Source of the DNA: Saprospiraceae bacterium | GTDB lineage: Bacteria > Bacteroidota > Bacteroidia > Chitinophagales > Saprospiraceae | Length of the DNA: 64,000 bases | Direction: 5' to 3' | Assembly (NCBI GenBank): GCA_029251525.1 | Contig: JAQXDE010000021.1 | Coordinates: 1 to 64,000, forward strand | Part shown: in pieces, positions 8,386-19,631 of the stretch | How the letters are laid out: each line of letters begins with the position of its first letter | Numbering within the stretch: position 1 is the stretch's first letter | The notes under the pieces: generated by a model | Seen by the model: the letters and a program-made list of their open reading frames with translations, nothing else | Databases searched by the model: none | What the model was told of the DNA's origin: nothing | Program-made: the position numbers and the translations under genes

Positions 8386-10407
8386 TTAAGTATTTTTTAA
8401 CCTTTTTTTCAATGCAAATAATTCATCTCTAAATTGTGCCGCAGTAATAAAATCTAAATCTTTAGCAGCCTTTTTCATTTTAACTTCGGTCTCAGAGACC
8501 ATACGTTCAATCTGGTCGCGTGTCATGTAGCCGATAACTGGATCTGCGGCCAAGCTTGGCTCAGCTGGTTCGAAGTACGCTTTAGTTTTTGGACTTCGAA
8601 TATCTAAGATAGAGCTTGTATTTATTATTTCTTCGCGTGTTTTGGAAACAGTTGTTGGTGTGATCCCATGTTTTTCATTGTATTCCATTTGGATAACTCG
8701 ACGCCGATTGGTTTCATCAATAGTTCGACGCATCGAATTAGTTACTTTATCTGCATAAAAAATAACTAGGCCATTTGAGTTTCTAGCAGCACGACCTGCG
8801 GTCTGAGTGAGTGAGCGATCATTTCTCAAAAAACCTTCTTTGTCTGCATCCAAGATTGCAACTAATGAAACCTCTGGTAAGTCTAGTCCTTCTCTCAAAA
8901 GATTTACTCCAATCAAAGCATCAAATTCACCTAGGCGTAAATCTCTCAAAATTTCTACTCGATCCATCGTATCCACTTCGGAATGAATGTACCGACATTT
9001 GACATCCATTTTCTCCATATATTTTTGGAGTTCCTCTGACATACGTTTGGTTAGTGTTGTAATCAGAATTCGTTCATTTTTGGCAATACGTTGATCAACT
9101 TCTTCAAGCAAATCATCGATTTGATTTAGACTTGGTCGTACTTCAATTGGAGGATCAAGTAATCCAGTTGGCCGCACTATTTGTTCTACGAAATCACCTT
9201 CAGTTTGTTCTAATTCATAATTACCAGGAGTTGCACTTACATAAATCATTTGATTGGTCAACGATTCAAACTCGGTGAAATTCAAGGGACGATTATCCAT
9301 TGCAGATGGTAATCGAAAACCATAACTGACCAGGTTCGTTTTTCTTGCTCGGTCACCTCCCCACATACCTCGTACTTGTGGAATTGTCACATGACTTTCA
9401 TCCACCATCATCAAAAAATCATCTGGGAAATAGTCCAATAGACAGAATGGCCTAGTTCCAGGACGTCTTCCATCGAAGAAACGAGAGTAATTTTCTACAC
9501 CACTGCAATATCCTAATTCTTTAATCATCTCAAGGTCAAAGTTAGTTCGCTCTTTGATCCGTTGGGCTTCAATATATTTTTTTTCGTCAGTAAAATATTT
9601 TTCTTGCGCCACCATTTCATCTTGAATATCTCGAACTATTTCGTTCATTCGATCTCTTGGGGGAACATATAAATTAGCTGGAAAAATAGCAGCTTCTTCA
9701 ATTTCAATAATTCGTTTTCCAGTTTCGATTTCAAGGTTTTCAATTGATTCAATTTCGTCACCAAAAAAAGTTACTCTCAAGCCATGATCAGCGTAGGGTA
9801 AATTAATATCAACGGTATCTCCTCGGACTCTAAATGTTGCTCGAGTAAATTCAATCTCTGTTCGAGAGTACAAACTATTCACCAATTCTAGTAAAAACGA
9901 ATTCCTAGTAATTGTTTGACCTCGATAAATTCGTACAATACTTTGCTGAAAGTCTTCCGGATTCCCCATTCCATAAATGCAGGAAACTGAGGCAACAATT
10001 ATAATATCTCGACGTCCCGACAATAAGGATGATGTAGCTCGTAATCGTAATTTATCGACTTCTTCGTTAATTTGTAAATCTTTTTCGATAAAAGTATTGG
10101 TGACTGCAAGGTAAGCCTCTGGCTGATAGTAGTCGTAATAGGATACAAAGTACTCCACTGCATTGTCTGGGAAAAACTCTTTGAACTCACCATATAATTG
10201 TGCCGTTAATGTTTTGTTATGAGTTAAAATCAAAGTTGGACGATTGAGTTCTTTGATGACATTTGCCATTGTAAAAGTTTTTCCAGAACCAGTTACTCCA
10301 AGTAAAACTTGTGATTTTTCTCCTACATTTATTCCGTTAATGAGTTGCTTAATTGCTTGAGGTTGATCGCCTGTGGGCTTAAAAGGAGATTCTAATTTAA
10401 AAGGCAT
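8386..10407 (-). CDS. uvrB: Excinuclease ABC subunit B
   Basis: Damage-verification helicase-like subunit of nucleotide excision repair; receives DNA from UvrA and recruits UvrC. The 673-residue length is standard. Seen in order: Walker A GVTGSGKT near residue 40, the beta-hairpin region YYDYYQPEAY near 92-101 that locks onto damaged DNA, helicase motif II DESH, motif VI QTAGRAARN, and the C-terminal UVR motif that contacts UvrC (final 40 residues). uvrA is 24 kb away in the same window; uvrC was not seen. Confidence 0.98.
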   Translation of the reverse strand: MPFKLESPFKPTGDQPQAIKQLINGINVGEKSQVLLGVTGSGKTFTMANVIKELNRPTLILTHNKTLTAQLYGEFKEFFPDNAVEYFVSYYDYYQPEAYLAVTNTFIEKDLQINEEVDKLRLRATSSLLSGRRDIIIVASVSCIYGMGNPEDFQQSIVRIYRGQTITRNSFLLELVNSLYSRTEIEFTRATFRVRGDTVDINLPYADHGLRVTFFGDEIESIENLEIETGKRIIEIEEAAIFPANLYVPPRDRMNEIVRDIQDEMVAQEKYFTDEKKYIEAQRIKERTNFDLEMIKELGYCSGVENYSRFFDGRRPGTRPFCLLDYFPDDFLMMVDESHVTIPQVRGMWGGDRARKTNLVSYGFRLPSAMDNRPLNFTEFESLTNQMIYVSATPGNYELEQTEGDFVEQIVRPTGLLDPPIEVRPSLNQIDDLLEEVDQRIAKNERILITTLTKRMSEELQKYMEKMDVKCRYIHSEVDTMDRVEILRDLRLGEFDALIGVNLLREGLDLPEVSLVAILDADKEGFLRNDRSLTQTAGRAARNSNGLVIFYADKVTNSMRRTIDETNRRRVIQMEYNEKHGITPTTVSKTREEIINTSSILDIRSPKTKAYFEPAEPSLAADPVIGYMTRDQIERMVSETEVKMKKAAKDLDFITAAQFRDELFALKKRLKNT

Positions 10408-10877
10408 TTTAAATGATGAGTTATAGGTGATTAACGATGGGTTTTGAAATGTCTACTAGTTTATTTTGCTTAGTGCATTTTCCTCTTTTTTGATGAAAGT
10501 AAATCTACGCTTTGTATAACCTCAAGGTTCGTTGATTTGTTTGCCATTGAAATTTAAAATTACAAAAAGAGGTTGAGAGTTGTGATTAAACATTGAAATT
10601 TGTAGATGAGTATTTTTGTAAACATAATTTCAAGATACTTTTCATCAAATATTTCTACTCATTTTTGTTCATCATAAGTAAGGCCTTTAGGATTGTAATA
10701 ATAGATGTCTAGTAGGAAGAAAGAATCTTGAGGCAATTTCTCTGCTTGTTTATTATGATATAATAATATCTGGAGTCTCGATATCTAACACAGCTATATC
10801 CAGAGAAGGTTATAAAATGTAGTACCATTTATTCTCACAAAAGCTAATCCTTTTTGATAGCTCTATTTTATAAAACG
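10408..10877. other. 470-bp gap between the pentapeptide gene and uvrB
   Basis: No intact gene. The minus strand has short open pieces with protein-like composition (around 10640-10760), interrupted by stops, that I cannot identify. One TATTTTTG at 10611-10618 on the plus strand fits the -7 consensus but no plus-strand gene follows. No clear uvrB promoter was found. Confidence 0.45.
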
Positions 10878-11450
10878 TCATTCTACCTCAATTTTATATT
10901 TTCTCAATAAGCCAACCACCCCACTTATCGAGAATTTCCCTCCTCTAATTCTATTCCTATCAGGATCGATTGAATAATTAAAAGCAGATCGAAAGTCAAC
11001 TGTTTCTAAAATAGAGTTATCAAAAATTGCTTGATTCAAATCACAATCATCAAAGCTTGACTTTGTCAAATCTGTTTCTGAAAAATCCGCTTCACGCAAA
11101 TCGCAATTATTAAAGTTTGTTCCTTTTATATTGAGGTTAAAAAAAGAGGCGAGATTGAGGTGGCAATTTTCAAATTGGAAGGCTAAAAATGATTCAGTAC
11201 AATCATTAAAGTTGAATCCTAATAGTTTGCAATTGATGAATTTGACATCTCTGAATGCTGTATTCTTGGAAGTGATTAGACTGAAATCACAGTTTTTAAA
11301 TTTGCATTCTATAAATGTGATTTTAGAGATGTTAGATTTTGTAAAGTTACAATTTATGAAAATACAGTTATCGTATTTCCCTTTTGATAAGGGATTCTCT
11401 GTGTAGTTTATTTCTTGAAAACGTTCATTTTCAATTGAGACTTCTTTCAT
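10878..11450 (-). CDS. Pentapeptide-repeat protein
   Basis: 190-residue protein built almost wholly of pentapeptide repeats (A/C/S/T/V-D/N-L/F-x-x), for example NCNFTKSNIS, NCDLREADFS, DCDLNQAIFD. Such repeats fold into a right-handed quadrilateral beta-helix. Relatives include the gyrase-protecting Qnr/MfpA proteins, but most members have no assigned job and this one lacks clear evidence for gyrase binding. The unusually high Cys and Asn content in the repeats is typical of the family. It lies 11 bases after the adenylate cyclase gene, so the two are probably co-expressed. Confidence 0.9.
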   Translation of the reverse strand: MKEVSIENERFQEINYTENPLSKGKYDNCIFINCNFTKSNISKITFIECKFKNCDFSLITSKNTAFRDVKFINCKLLGFNFNDCTESFLAFQFENCHLNLASFFNLNIKGTNFNNCDLREADFSETDLTKSSFDDCDLNQAIFDNSILETVDFRSAFNYSIDPDRNRIRGGKFSISGVVGLLRKYKIEVE

Positions 11451-11461
11451 TTTCTGTTCAA

Positions 11462-12694
11462 TTAAGTAGGCACAGCAATCGGTTGCTTCACATGATACAT
11501 ATCGATATAACCTTTATTTTTTGCTTCAATTTTTCCACGATGTTCGCAGTCGAAATTGTATTTTACTTGCCGATAAGTTTCTTCAGAGATATTCACTTTT
11601 CCAACGCCAGCATTTGCCTCCATTCGGGCAGCAATATTTACAGTGTCTCCCCAAATGTCATAGGCAAATTTTTTGACTCCTACCACTCCTGCAACAACAG
11701 GTCCAGTATGAATTCCTATTCGAGCTTCAAAGAATGGTAAACCTTTCACCATTCTTTCTTTTTTATAATCCTCTAAAAATTCTTGCATTTCCAATCCTGC
11801 TTTGATAATGTTTACAGGCATAGTTCGCTTGTTGGTCAAACCACTTGCGCACATATAAGCGTCTCCAATTGTTTTGATTTTTTCTACACCGTATTGAGAT
11901 ATGATAAAGTCAAAACCCCTAAAACAATAATCCAATTCGCGTACTAATTGTTCAGGAGTTAACTTTTCTGAAACTTTAGTAAAATCTTTGAAATCAGTAA
12001 AAAGAACTGTTACATTTTCATATTTTTTGGCAGATGCTTTTCCATTCTCTTTTAATTCATTTGCAATTTGTTCAGGTAAAATATTAAGCAATAATTCATC
12101 AGATCGATTTTTTGCTTCGTCGATTTGTCGATTGATTTCTTGCAAAGAGTTTTTTGCTTTTTTGTTAACCCTAAATCGATTGTAGAATAGAGTTGCTAGA
12201 AAAAATATAAACATTGTAGCCATTGCCAAAGCATAGAGGAAGTTTTTATTTTGCTCTGCCTCAAGCTCTGCAGCTACTCTATCTTTTTCACTTTGTTTTA
12301 CTTTTTTATTAAGAGAAGAATTTTTCTTATCCGTTTCTTCTTTACTTCTTTCTACAGCTCTTTTTGCTCGAACTAATTTTTCTAACTCAGCTTCTTTTTC
12401 ATCTAACTCTGTTAAAATTTCTTCTGCGGATCTACCTTCAGGAATGGCTTCTTTCTCTTTTGCTTCCTTAACTAATTCGGCTTTCACTTGTGCAATACTT
12501 TTTTGATTACTGGTCAAGCTTTTTAATTTTCTCAAAAGACTTTCATTCTCGTCTTTTAGGTTTTCCATATCGTTTTTCATATTTCGAATAGTTTCGAGAT
12601 AATCTTTATTTATTTTTTCCATATCAATTTGACTTTGGCCAAATGATGAGAGAACAAAAATTAATAATACGATAATTGTGAATGGATATTTCAT
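11462..12694 (-). CDS. Membrane-anchored class III adenylate cyclase
   Basis: Likely makes cAMP from ATP. A signal peptide (1-19) is followed by a long charged coiled coil (about 22-148) that should lie in the periplasm, one membrane helix (about 152-171), a cytoplasmic linker with the LLLNILPEQIA helix common to these cyclases, and the catalytic domain (225-405). Catalytic residues are complete: metal-binding Asp234 and Asp278, transition-state Asn353 and Arg357. Lys274 and Asp346 occupy the purine-selecting positions and point to ATP rather than GTP. The domain must pair with itself to be active. It is the upstream partner of the pentapeptide gene. Confidence 0.92.
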   Translation of the reverse strand: MKYPFTIIVLLIFVLSSFGQSQIDMEKINKDYLETIRNMKNDMENLKDENESLLRKLKSLTSNQKSIAQVKAELVKEAKEKEAIPEGRSAEEILTELDEKEAELEKLVRAKRAVERSKEETDKKNSSLNKKVKQSEKDRVAAELEAEQNKNFLYALAMATMFIFFLATLFYNRFRVNKKAKNSLQEINRQIDEAKNRSDELLLNILPEQIANELKENGKASAKKYENVTVLFTDFKDFTKVSEKLTPEQLVRELDYCFRGFDFIISQYGVEKIKTIGDAYMCASGLTNKRTMPVNIIKAGLEMQEFLEDYKKERMVKGLPFFEARIGIHTGPVVAGVVGVKKFAYDIWGDTVNIAARMEANAGVGKVNISEETYRQVKYNFDCEHRGKIEAKNKGYIDMYHVKQPIAVPT

Positions 12695-12819
12695 TATTTC
12701 TGGTAATTAGGCATTAGTTAAGTTTTATTATACTTCTGATAATTTTCTTACTGTTAAAATTAAATGACAGTTTGAACAAAATTAATAAGTTAGAATCTAT
12801 AGAAAGTGAACGTTAGATT

Positions 12820-14049
12820 TTATAAGTTGGATGTTATCAATAAATTCAAGTCAGTAGATTTTATTTTGAACCTTTCACCCAGGTATTCATTGGTCAAACA
12901 CCCTTTGTAAGTGTATACACCATGTCTAATTCCACGATCATTATGAATTAGACTTTCTATGCTTCCTGACTGTCCCGCTTTTAATAAAATTGGAGTCAAA
13001 ATATTACTAACTGCTATTGAAGCAGTTCTCGCTACTCGTGAAGCTATATTTGGGACGCAATAATGAATCACACCATGTTTAGTAAAAGTGGGTTTTTCAT
13101 GAGTGGTAACTTCTGAAGTGGCAAAACATCCTCCCTGATCAATACTTACATCAATAATAACTGAACCAGGTTTCATTTTTGAAACGATCTCCTCACTAAC
13201 TACAATTGGAGTTCTTCCATGATTAGAATGAATTGCTCCTATCGCAACATCTGCAGTTAATAATTCTTTTTCTAGTTGGTGAGGGCTAAGTGAAGAGGTA
13301 TGCAATTGACGACCAACTCTATTTTTCAGTCGCATTAGTTTATAAATATTATTATCCAATATTCGAATATCTGCTCCCAATCCCATTGCTGCTCGTGTAG
13401 CAAATTCGGCAACGACACCTGATCCTAAAATCACGACTTTAGCAGAAGGAACGCCAGAAATTCCACCAAATAAAACTCCTTTACCTTCTTTGGAATTAGT
13501 AAGTAATTCAGCAGCTGTTAGAATTGAACTCATACCCGCCATTTCACTCATAATTCTAACAACTGGAAAAGTTCCATTTTCGTCTTTAATGTATTCCATA
13601 GCCAATGCTGTGACTCGTTTGGCTTTTAATTTAAGAATAAATTCCGGTGAAATAATAGGTAATTGTAGTGGTGAGAAAAGAATTTGCCCAGGTCGTAAAA
13701 AATCCATTTCTCTTAAAGTAGGAGGAGCCACCTTTATTAATATATTTGCTTTATAAACTTGATCTTTGCTATAACCAATATCAGCTCCAGCCTCCGAAAA
13801 ATCATGATCTGAATAATTAGCTTTTACACCAGCACTGGTTTCCACAATTACTCGATGTCCGTAAGCAATTAATGATGCAACTGCAGCAGGTGTCAATGCT
13901 ACTCGACTTTCTTGTAAAGTTGTTTCCTTTGGTATACCGATGAAAAGTTTGTTGGGTTTTCGTTGCAGTTGCAATATCTCGGTTTGAGTTTCAAATTGCC
14001 CTTCGGTAAATATTTTAGGAATAGGAATGCTCTTCTTCTTGTCGCTCAC
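12820..14049 (-). CDS. ald: Alanine dehydrogenase (AlaDH/PNT family)
   Basis: NAD-dependent interconversion of alanine and pyruvate plus ammonia. 409 residues, longer than the 370 of Bacillus Ald but normal for Bacteroidota. An N-terminal PNT domain contains GIPKETTLQESRVALTP, the family start; the Rossmann domain has VVILGSGVVAEFA (about 205-217) for NAD; and the C-terminal part carries the HYCVPNIAS substrate-side motif. Because it is a family that also includes transhydrogenase subunits, the assignment rests on the single-chain length and absence of a PntB partner. It follows tsaE by about 45 bases. Confidence 0.88.
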   Translation of the reverse strand: MSDKKKSIPIPKIFTEGQFETQTEILQLQRKPNKLFIGIPKETTLQESRVALTPAAVASLIAYGHRVIVETSAGVKANYSDHDFSEAGADIGYSKDQVYKANILIKVAPPTLREMDFLRPGQILFSPLQLPIISPEFILKLKAKRVTALAMEYIKDENGTFPVVRIMSEMAGMSSILTAAELLTNSKEGKGVLFGGISGVPSAKVVILGSGVVAEFATRAAMGLGADIRILDNNIYKLMRLKNRVGRQLHTSSLSPHQLEKELLTADVAIGAIHSNHGRTPIVVSEEIVSKMKPGSVIIDVSIDQGGCFATSEVTTHEKPTFTKHGVIHYCVPNIASRVARTASIAVSNILTPILLKAGQSGSIESLIHNDRGIRHGVYTYKGCLTNEYLGERFKIKSTDLNLLITSNL

Positions 14050-14096
14050 TTTTTATTATTTTGAATTTTAAATCTTAGGGACTCGATAAATCTAAA

Positions 14097-14555
14097 CTAT
14101 CCTTTAAAATTTTTCTCTAAAGTAAAGGTTCGCCCGGAGTCTTCAAAGATATTAATATAAATCTTTACAAGATCGTCTGGTAACCAATGTTCAATAATTT
14201 CCGCCCACTCAATGAAGCAATAATAATCATCATAAAGATAGTCTTCAATTCCGATATCAAGTGCCTCTTGTTCATTTTTTAATCTATATAAGTCTAGATG
14301 GTGAACATATTGCTCTGATTGTAGAGATTCATCATGATAAGTATATTCGTTAACGAGAGAAAAGGTAGGACTTACAACTGCTTCTTTTACACCCAAATGC
14401 TTACAAATATTTTGGATGAATGTTGTTTTTCCAGCACCAATTTCTCCATAAAACATTATTTTTTTTCTTCCTGCAGAAAAGTTTAATAATGCTTTTACAA
14501 CCTCTTCTAATTCGTTAATTGATTGAATAGTAATTTCCATTTTTATATCGTCCAT
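14097..14555 (-). CDS. tsaE: tRNA threonylcarbamoyladenosine ATPase TsaE
   Basis: ATPase that works with TsaB and TsaD to place t6A at position 37 of ANN-decoding tRNAs. 152 residues, normal. The P-loop GEIGAGKTTF is at about residues 37-46, followed by SPTFSLVNEY and the HLDLYRL motif, both diagnostic. The start could be Met1 or Met6; the first is kept. The pairing with alanine dehydrogenase is often seen in Bacteroidota and is probably just co-transcription. Confidence 0.95.
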   Translation of the reverse strand: MDDIKMEITIQSINELEEVVKALLNFSAGRKKIMFYGEIGAGKTTFIQNICKHLGVKEAVVSPTFSLVNEYTYHDESLQSEQYVHHLDLYRLKNEQEALDIGIEDYLYDDYYCFIEWAEIIEHWLPDDLVKIYINIFEDSGRTFTLEKNFKG

Positions 14556-14832
14556 TTATTTTTCTGGATAATTTTTTTGCAAAAAAAGAAAGATCTTGAT
14601 TTAATTGATCTTTAAAAGAAATGCCAACATCGATTTTATGTTTACCATCTATTTTGATAACTGTATTTATTTTAATTTAAGAACTTCGGTCTTCTGATTT
14701 CAATTAAATAATGTTTTTTAATAGATGAATAAGTTATTTCATTTTTTGTTAGAAAATAAATTTTAATCAGAATTTATGATTGGAATATGAGTAGAATTAT
14801 AATCATTTTTATGAGTTGATTTTCCGTTATTT

Positions 14833-15140
14833 TAAACCACTTTGTTTATTATTTGGATTAACTCATCAATGTGTTTTAGTGAAAATAAGTTACCTGTTTT
14901 ATTGGAATGAGATGTATCGATAAATATATTGCTTACTTGCCTCTGTAAAGATAATCTGAAAGTCAATATTGTCAAAGCATTCAATCAATTTGCAATTTGA
15001 ATAATTCTGCATTTGAAAGTCTTTGATACCTGAAAGCATATTTTTGGCAATAGCGATTAAGTTATCTTAGGACAATATACTTTTAATAATTACTCTAAAA
15101 TTTTACGATTTCTAGCCTCACCATCAAAAATTACTATTAT
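14833..15140 (-). pseudogene. Relic of a LytTR-family response regulator (receiver domain)
   Basis: Pieces in different minus-strand frames line up in order with the receiver domain of LytTR response regulators. Near 15140-15070: FDGEARNRKILE, a stop, then LLKVYCPKI (compare the usual VDDE-xRNRxLL-xxLLxxYCP). Near 15035-14915: KDFQMQNYS, then FDNIDFQIIFTEA (compare DIQMP and FxVIFTTA). Near 14865-14833: LKHIDELIQIINKVV (compare LLKPIDIDELIxAI). At least two frame changes and two in-frame stops separate them. The phosphorylated Asp and the DNA-binding domain are not recognisable. Confidence 0.6.
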
Positions 15141-15613
15141 ATATTTTAAGATATAAAAACTACAAATAATCACAATATTTTTTGGAGATCCATCTTTATT
15201 TAAAAATCGGTATTTGGATGTAATTTACTGGTATCTGCAGAATTTAACAAGTCAATTCTATTTTGGAGCAAACTCATTGCCTGTGAGAGCTGTACTTTTC
15301 TGTTTTGTTCGTGCTGAAAAATTATATTATTTGTGGCGTAAGACAAGAACATAAATAGTTTTAATATTTGATAAAGCCCAACCTTTGTTGGTTGGAATTA
15401 TTTTCGATTCATATCGAACATCTTTGACATTCTTGCAAATAGTAATTCAAAACATTTGGTTTTTAACTTAAAAGAGATTGTAAGACCTGGAGCCTGAAAG
15501 TCCATTTTCTGTGATAATTTGCTTAATCGAAAACGTATGGGCATAGCCAATGGAGTTTTCCCAACAATTATAAAAATAGACTAAAAAAGGCCTTTTTAAT
15601 TAATGATATTTAA

Positions 15614-17737
<2,124 letters not shown>

Positions 17738-17764
17738 ATAAAACATCATTTTAAATATATTTAG

Positions 17765-17799
17765 CGGTGTTAGTCTTTATAGATTAACACCGTTTTTTT
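17765..17799 (+). terminator. Terminator of gyrB
   Basis: A 12-bp stem (17765-17776 with 17781-17792, one G-T pair), a 4-base loop and seven T residues. Confidence 0.88.
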
Positions 17800-17820
17800 A
17801 ATGCTGTCTTTGAAGTAGTA

Positions 17821-18969
17821 TTATTTTACTTTGCGGCCTTTCCAGCTATATTCTTTTACTAGATTACCTAACAAGCCAAATACAAAAATATATAGGATGT
17901 GAAAGACCTGAGCAGGGAAAAATATTTTCATTAAATCTTTTCGTTGAAAAAAGCTAGTTAAGTGATTGAGATAGAAAAAGTCAATAATGGTTTTTATGAA
18001 AAGTTGAGTTAAAAATACCCACCCGATTTTGGTGAAAAAGAAAGGGAGTAAAATTAAATTAAAAACGATACTTAAACAGAAGAAAAAAACCAAGGCTAGA
18101 ATGAATAAGATTTGTAGCTCTTGATAATTACCAGATTTGGAGGCCCAACGTATTCTTTGTTGGTAAAAGGATTTCAAATCAGGTTTTGCGTTTGTTAAAA
18201 CCGTTGCATTTTTATTTTTGAGAAAACCAACTTGGTTAGGGAAGTGCTTGGCCATTTTTTGTAACAAAAGCATATCGTCTCCCGAGGCAATTTTGTCTAT
18301 TCCATTAAAACCCTCGACGGCATAAAATGCTCTTTTTTCATAAGCTAAATTAGCACCATTGCACATATTCATAAACCTTCCATAGATTCCAGCCCCCGTT
18401 ACTCCCATCATTCCTATAAAATCTAGTGACTGAAATTTCTCAAATAAAGAAATTTCTTTATGAAAATTAACTGGCGCTGCGATAAATTTATATTGCTCTT
18501 TTTCGTAAAAAGAGACTAGATAGTGAAGCCAGTTTGGAGGAACAATGCAATCTGCATCGGTAGAAATGATTAAGTCACCCTTGGAGTTTTTAATTCCAAT
18601 TTCAATGGCTTTCTTTTTAAAAGATTGGAGTTCTTTTCTGTTTGAAATAAATTTGTTTAATAGTAAAACGTGGGTATTAGGTGCTTGAAATTGCCGAACG
18701 AGCTCAGTAGTATTATCTTCAGAATGATCATCGATGACTAATATTTCAAAAAGTTGTGTAGGATATTTTTGATCTAGGATAGACTGAATACATGTTTGGA
18801 TATACGCAGATTCATTTCGAGCAGGAATGATAATAGTGACTTTTGTTTGAGGAGAAAAGTTAGGTGGGATTTCCCAAGCCGGAATTGATTTCCAATTAAT
18901 AAAATATCGAAGTATGATAAAGACATACGTCAAACTTAGAAAAAGAGAAATGTAAATGTATTGTTGCAA
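17821..18969 (-). CDS. Family 2 glycosyltransferase, membrane-bound
   Basis: Predicted inner-membrane GT2 enzyme that transfers a sugar from a nucleotide donor. One N-terminal membrane helix (about 3-22), a cytoplasmic GT-A domain (about 47-275) with IPARNE, the VIDDHSED motif, the metal-binding STDADC and the QQRIRW motif of processive or lipid-linked enzymes, then three or so C-terminal membrane helices (about 283-370). The acceptor is unknown. It lies 10 bases after a small membrane-protein gene, so the two are one transcript and may act together. Confidence 0.88.
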   Translation of the reverse strand: MQQYIYISLFLSLTYVFIILRYFINWKSIPAWEIPPNFSPQTKVTIIIPARNESAYIQTCIQSILDQKYPTQLFEILVIDDHSEDNTTELVRQFQAPNTHVLLLNKFISNRKELQSFKKKAIEIGIKNSKGDLIISTDADCIVPPNWLHYLVSFYEKEQYKFIAAPVNFHKEISLFEKFQSLDFIGMMGVTGAGIYGRFMNMCNGANLAYEKRAFYAVEGFNGIDKIASGDDMLLLQKMAKHFPNQVGFLKNKNATVLTNAKPDLKSFYQQRIRWASKSGNYQELQILFILALVFFFCLSIVFNLILLPFFFTKIGWVFLTQLFIKTIIDFFYLNHLTSFFQRKDLMKIFFPAQVFHILYIFVFGLLGNLVKEYSWKGRKVK

Positions 18970-18979
18970 TTAGGAATTT

Positions 18980-19474
18980 TTATTCTTCAAATAAGTCATC
19001 ATAATCATTTCCTCGTTTCTGTTTTTCTTTAAGGGGAGGTAATTCAATTAATTTGGGTTCCTCTTTTTGAATTTCTTCGTTATTCGTTTCAACTTCTACA
19101 TATTCGGTATATTGACCTTGTTGATGGGTTTCAAAATCTTTTTTCAGATTATCAACTTTACGTAATAACATTGCTTTTCCAAAAAGAAATAAAGCAACTA
19201 AAGGGTGAAAAATAAAAGTCAACCCAATTGCTGCTATTCCAAATAAAGGACTTTTCCGCACCAAACTTATTAATGTTTTTGCGAAGCCTAAAATTACTTT
19301 TCTTCCATAAGCAATGTCCAACCCCAAAGTAATTAAAAACAAGCCAAAGGCAATGAATTCTAAAATTTGATAAATACCAGAGGCAATGTATCCAACTGCA
19401 ATGAAAACAGCTATAAGCATTAAAATTGCTGGAATGAGGTTTACAATATTAAATCCTTTATTTTGATTAGCCAT
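18980..19474 (-). CDS. Hypothetical membrane protein, acidic tail
   Basis: 164 residues that I do not recognise. About three membrane helices are visible: residues 10-33, 34-53 and 73-96. The remaining C-terminal third is soluble and strongly charged (EYVEVETNNEEIQKEEPK, ending DYDDLFEE). The hydrophobic core with a cytoplasmic charged tail suggests a small scaffold or partner protein. It is directly upstream of the glycosyltransferase gene (10-base gap), the only hint of function. Confidence 0.75.
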   Translation of the reverse strand: MANQNKGFNIVNLIPAILMLIAVFIAVGYIASGIYQILEFIAFGLFLITLGLDIAYGRKVILGFAKTLISLVRKSPLFGIAAIGLTFIFHPLVALFLFGKAMLLRKVDNLKKDFETHQQGQYTEYVEVETNNEEIQKEEPKLIELPPLKEKQKRGNDYDDLFEE

Positions 19475-19631
19475 TGACTATTTTTTTCTAAACTGTTTTT
19501 TTGAATACATAAATTTACATAATTGTTCATAAAATCTAAAAATGATTAGATAAGGAGAGTTTTTTTAATGATGAGCTTCACAATTGTGGGGATTACTTAT
19601 TATTTATAGCCCTTGACTCATCACTAAATAA

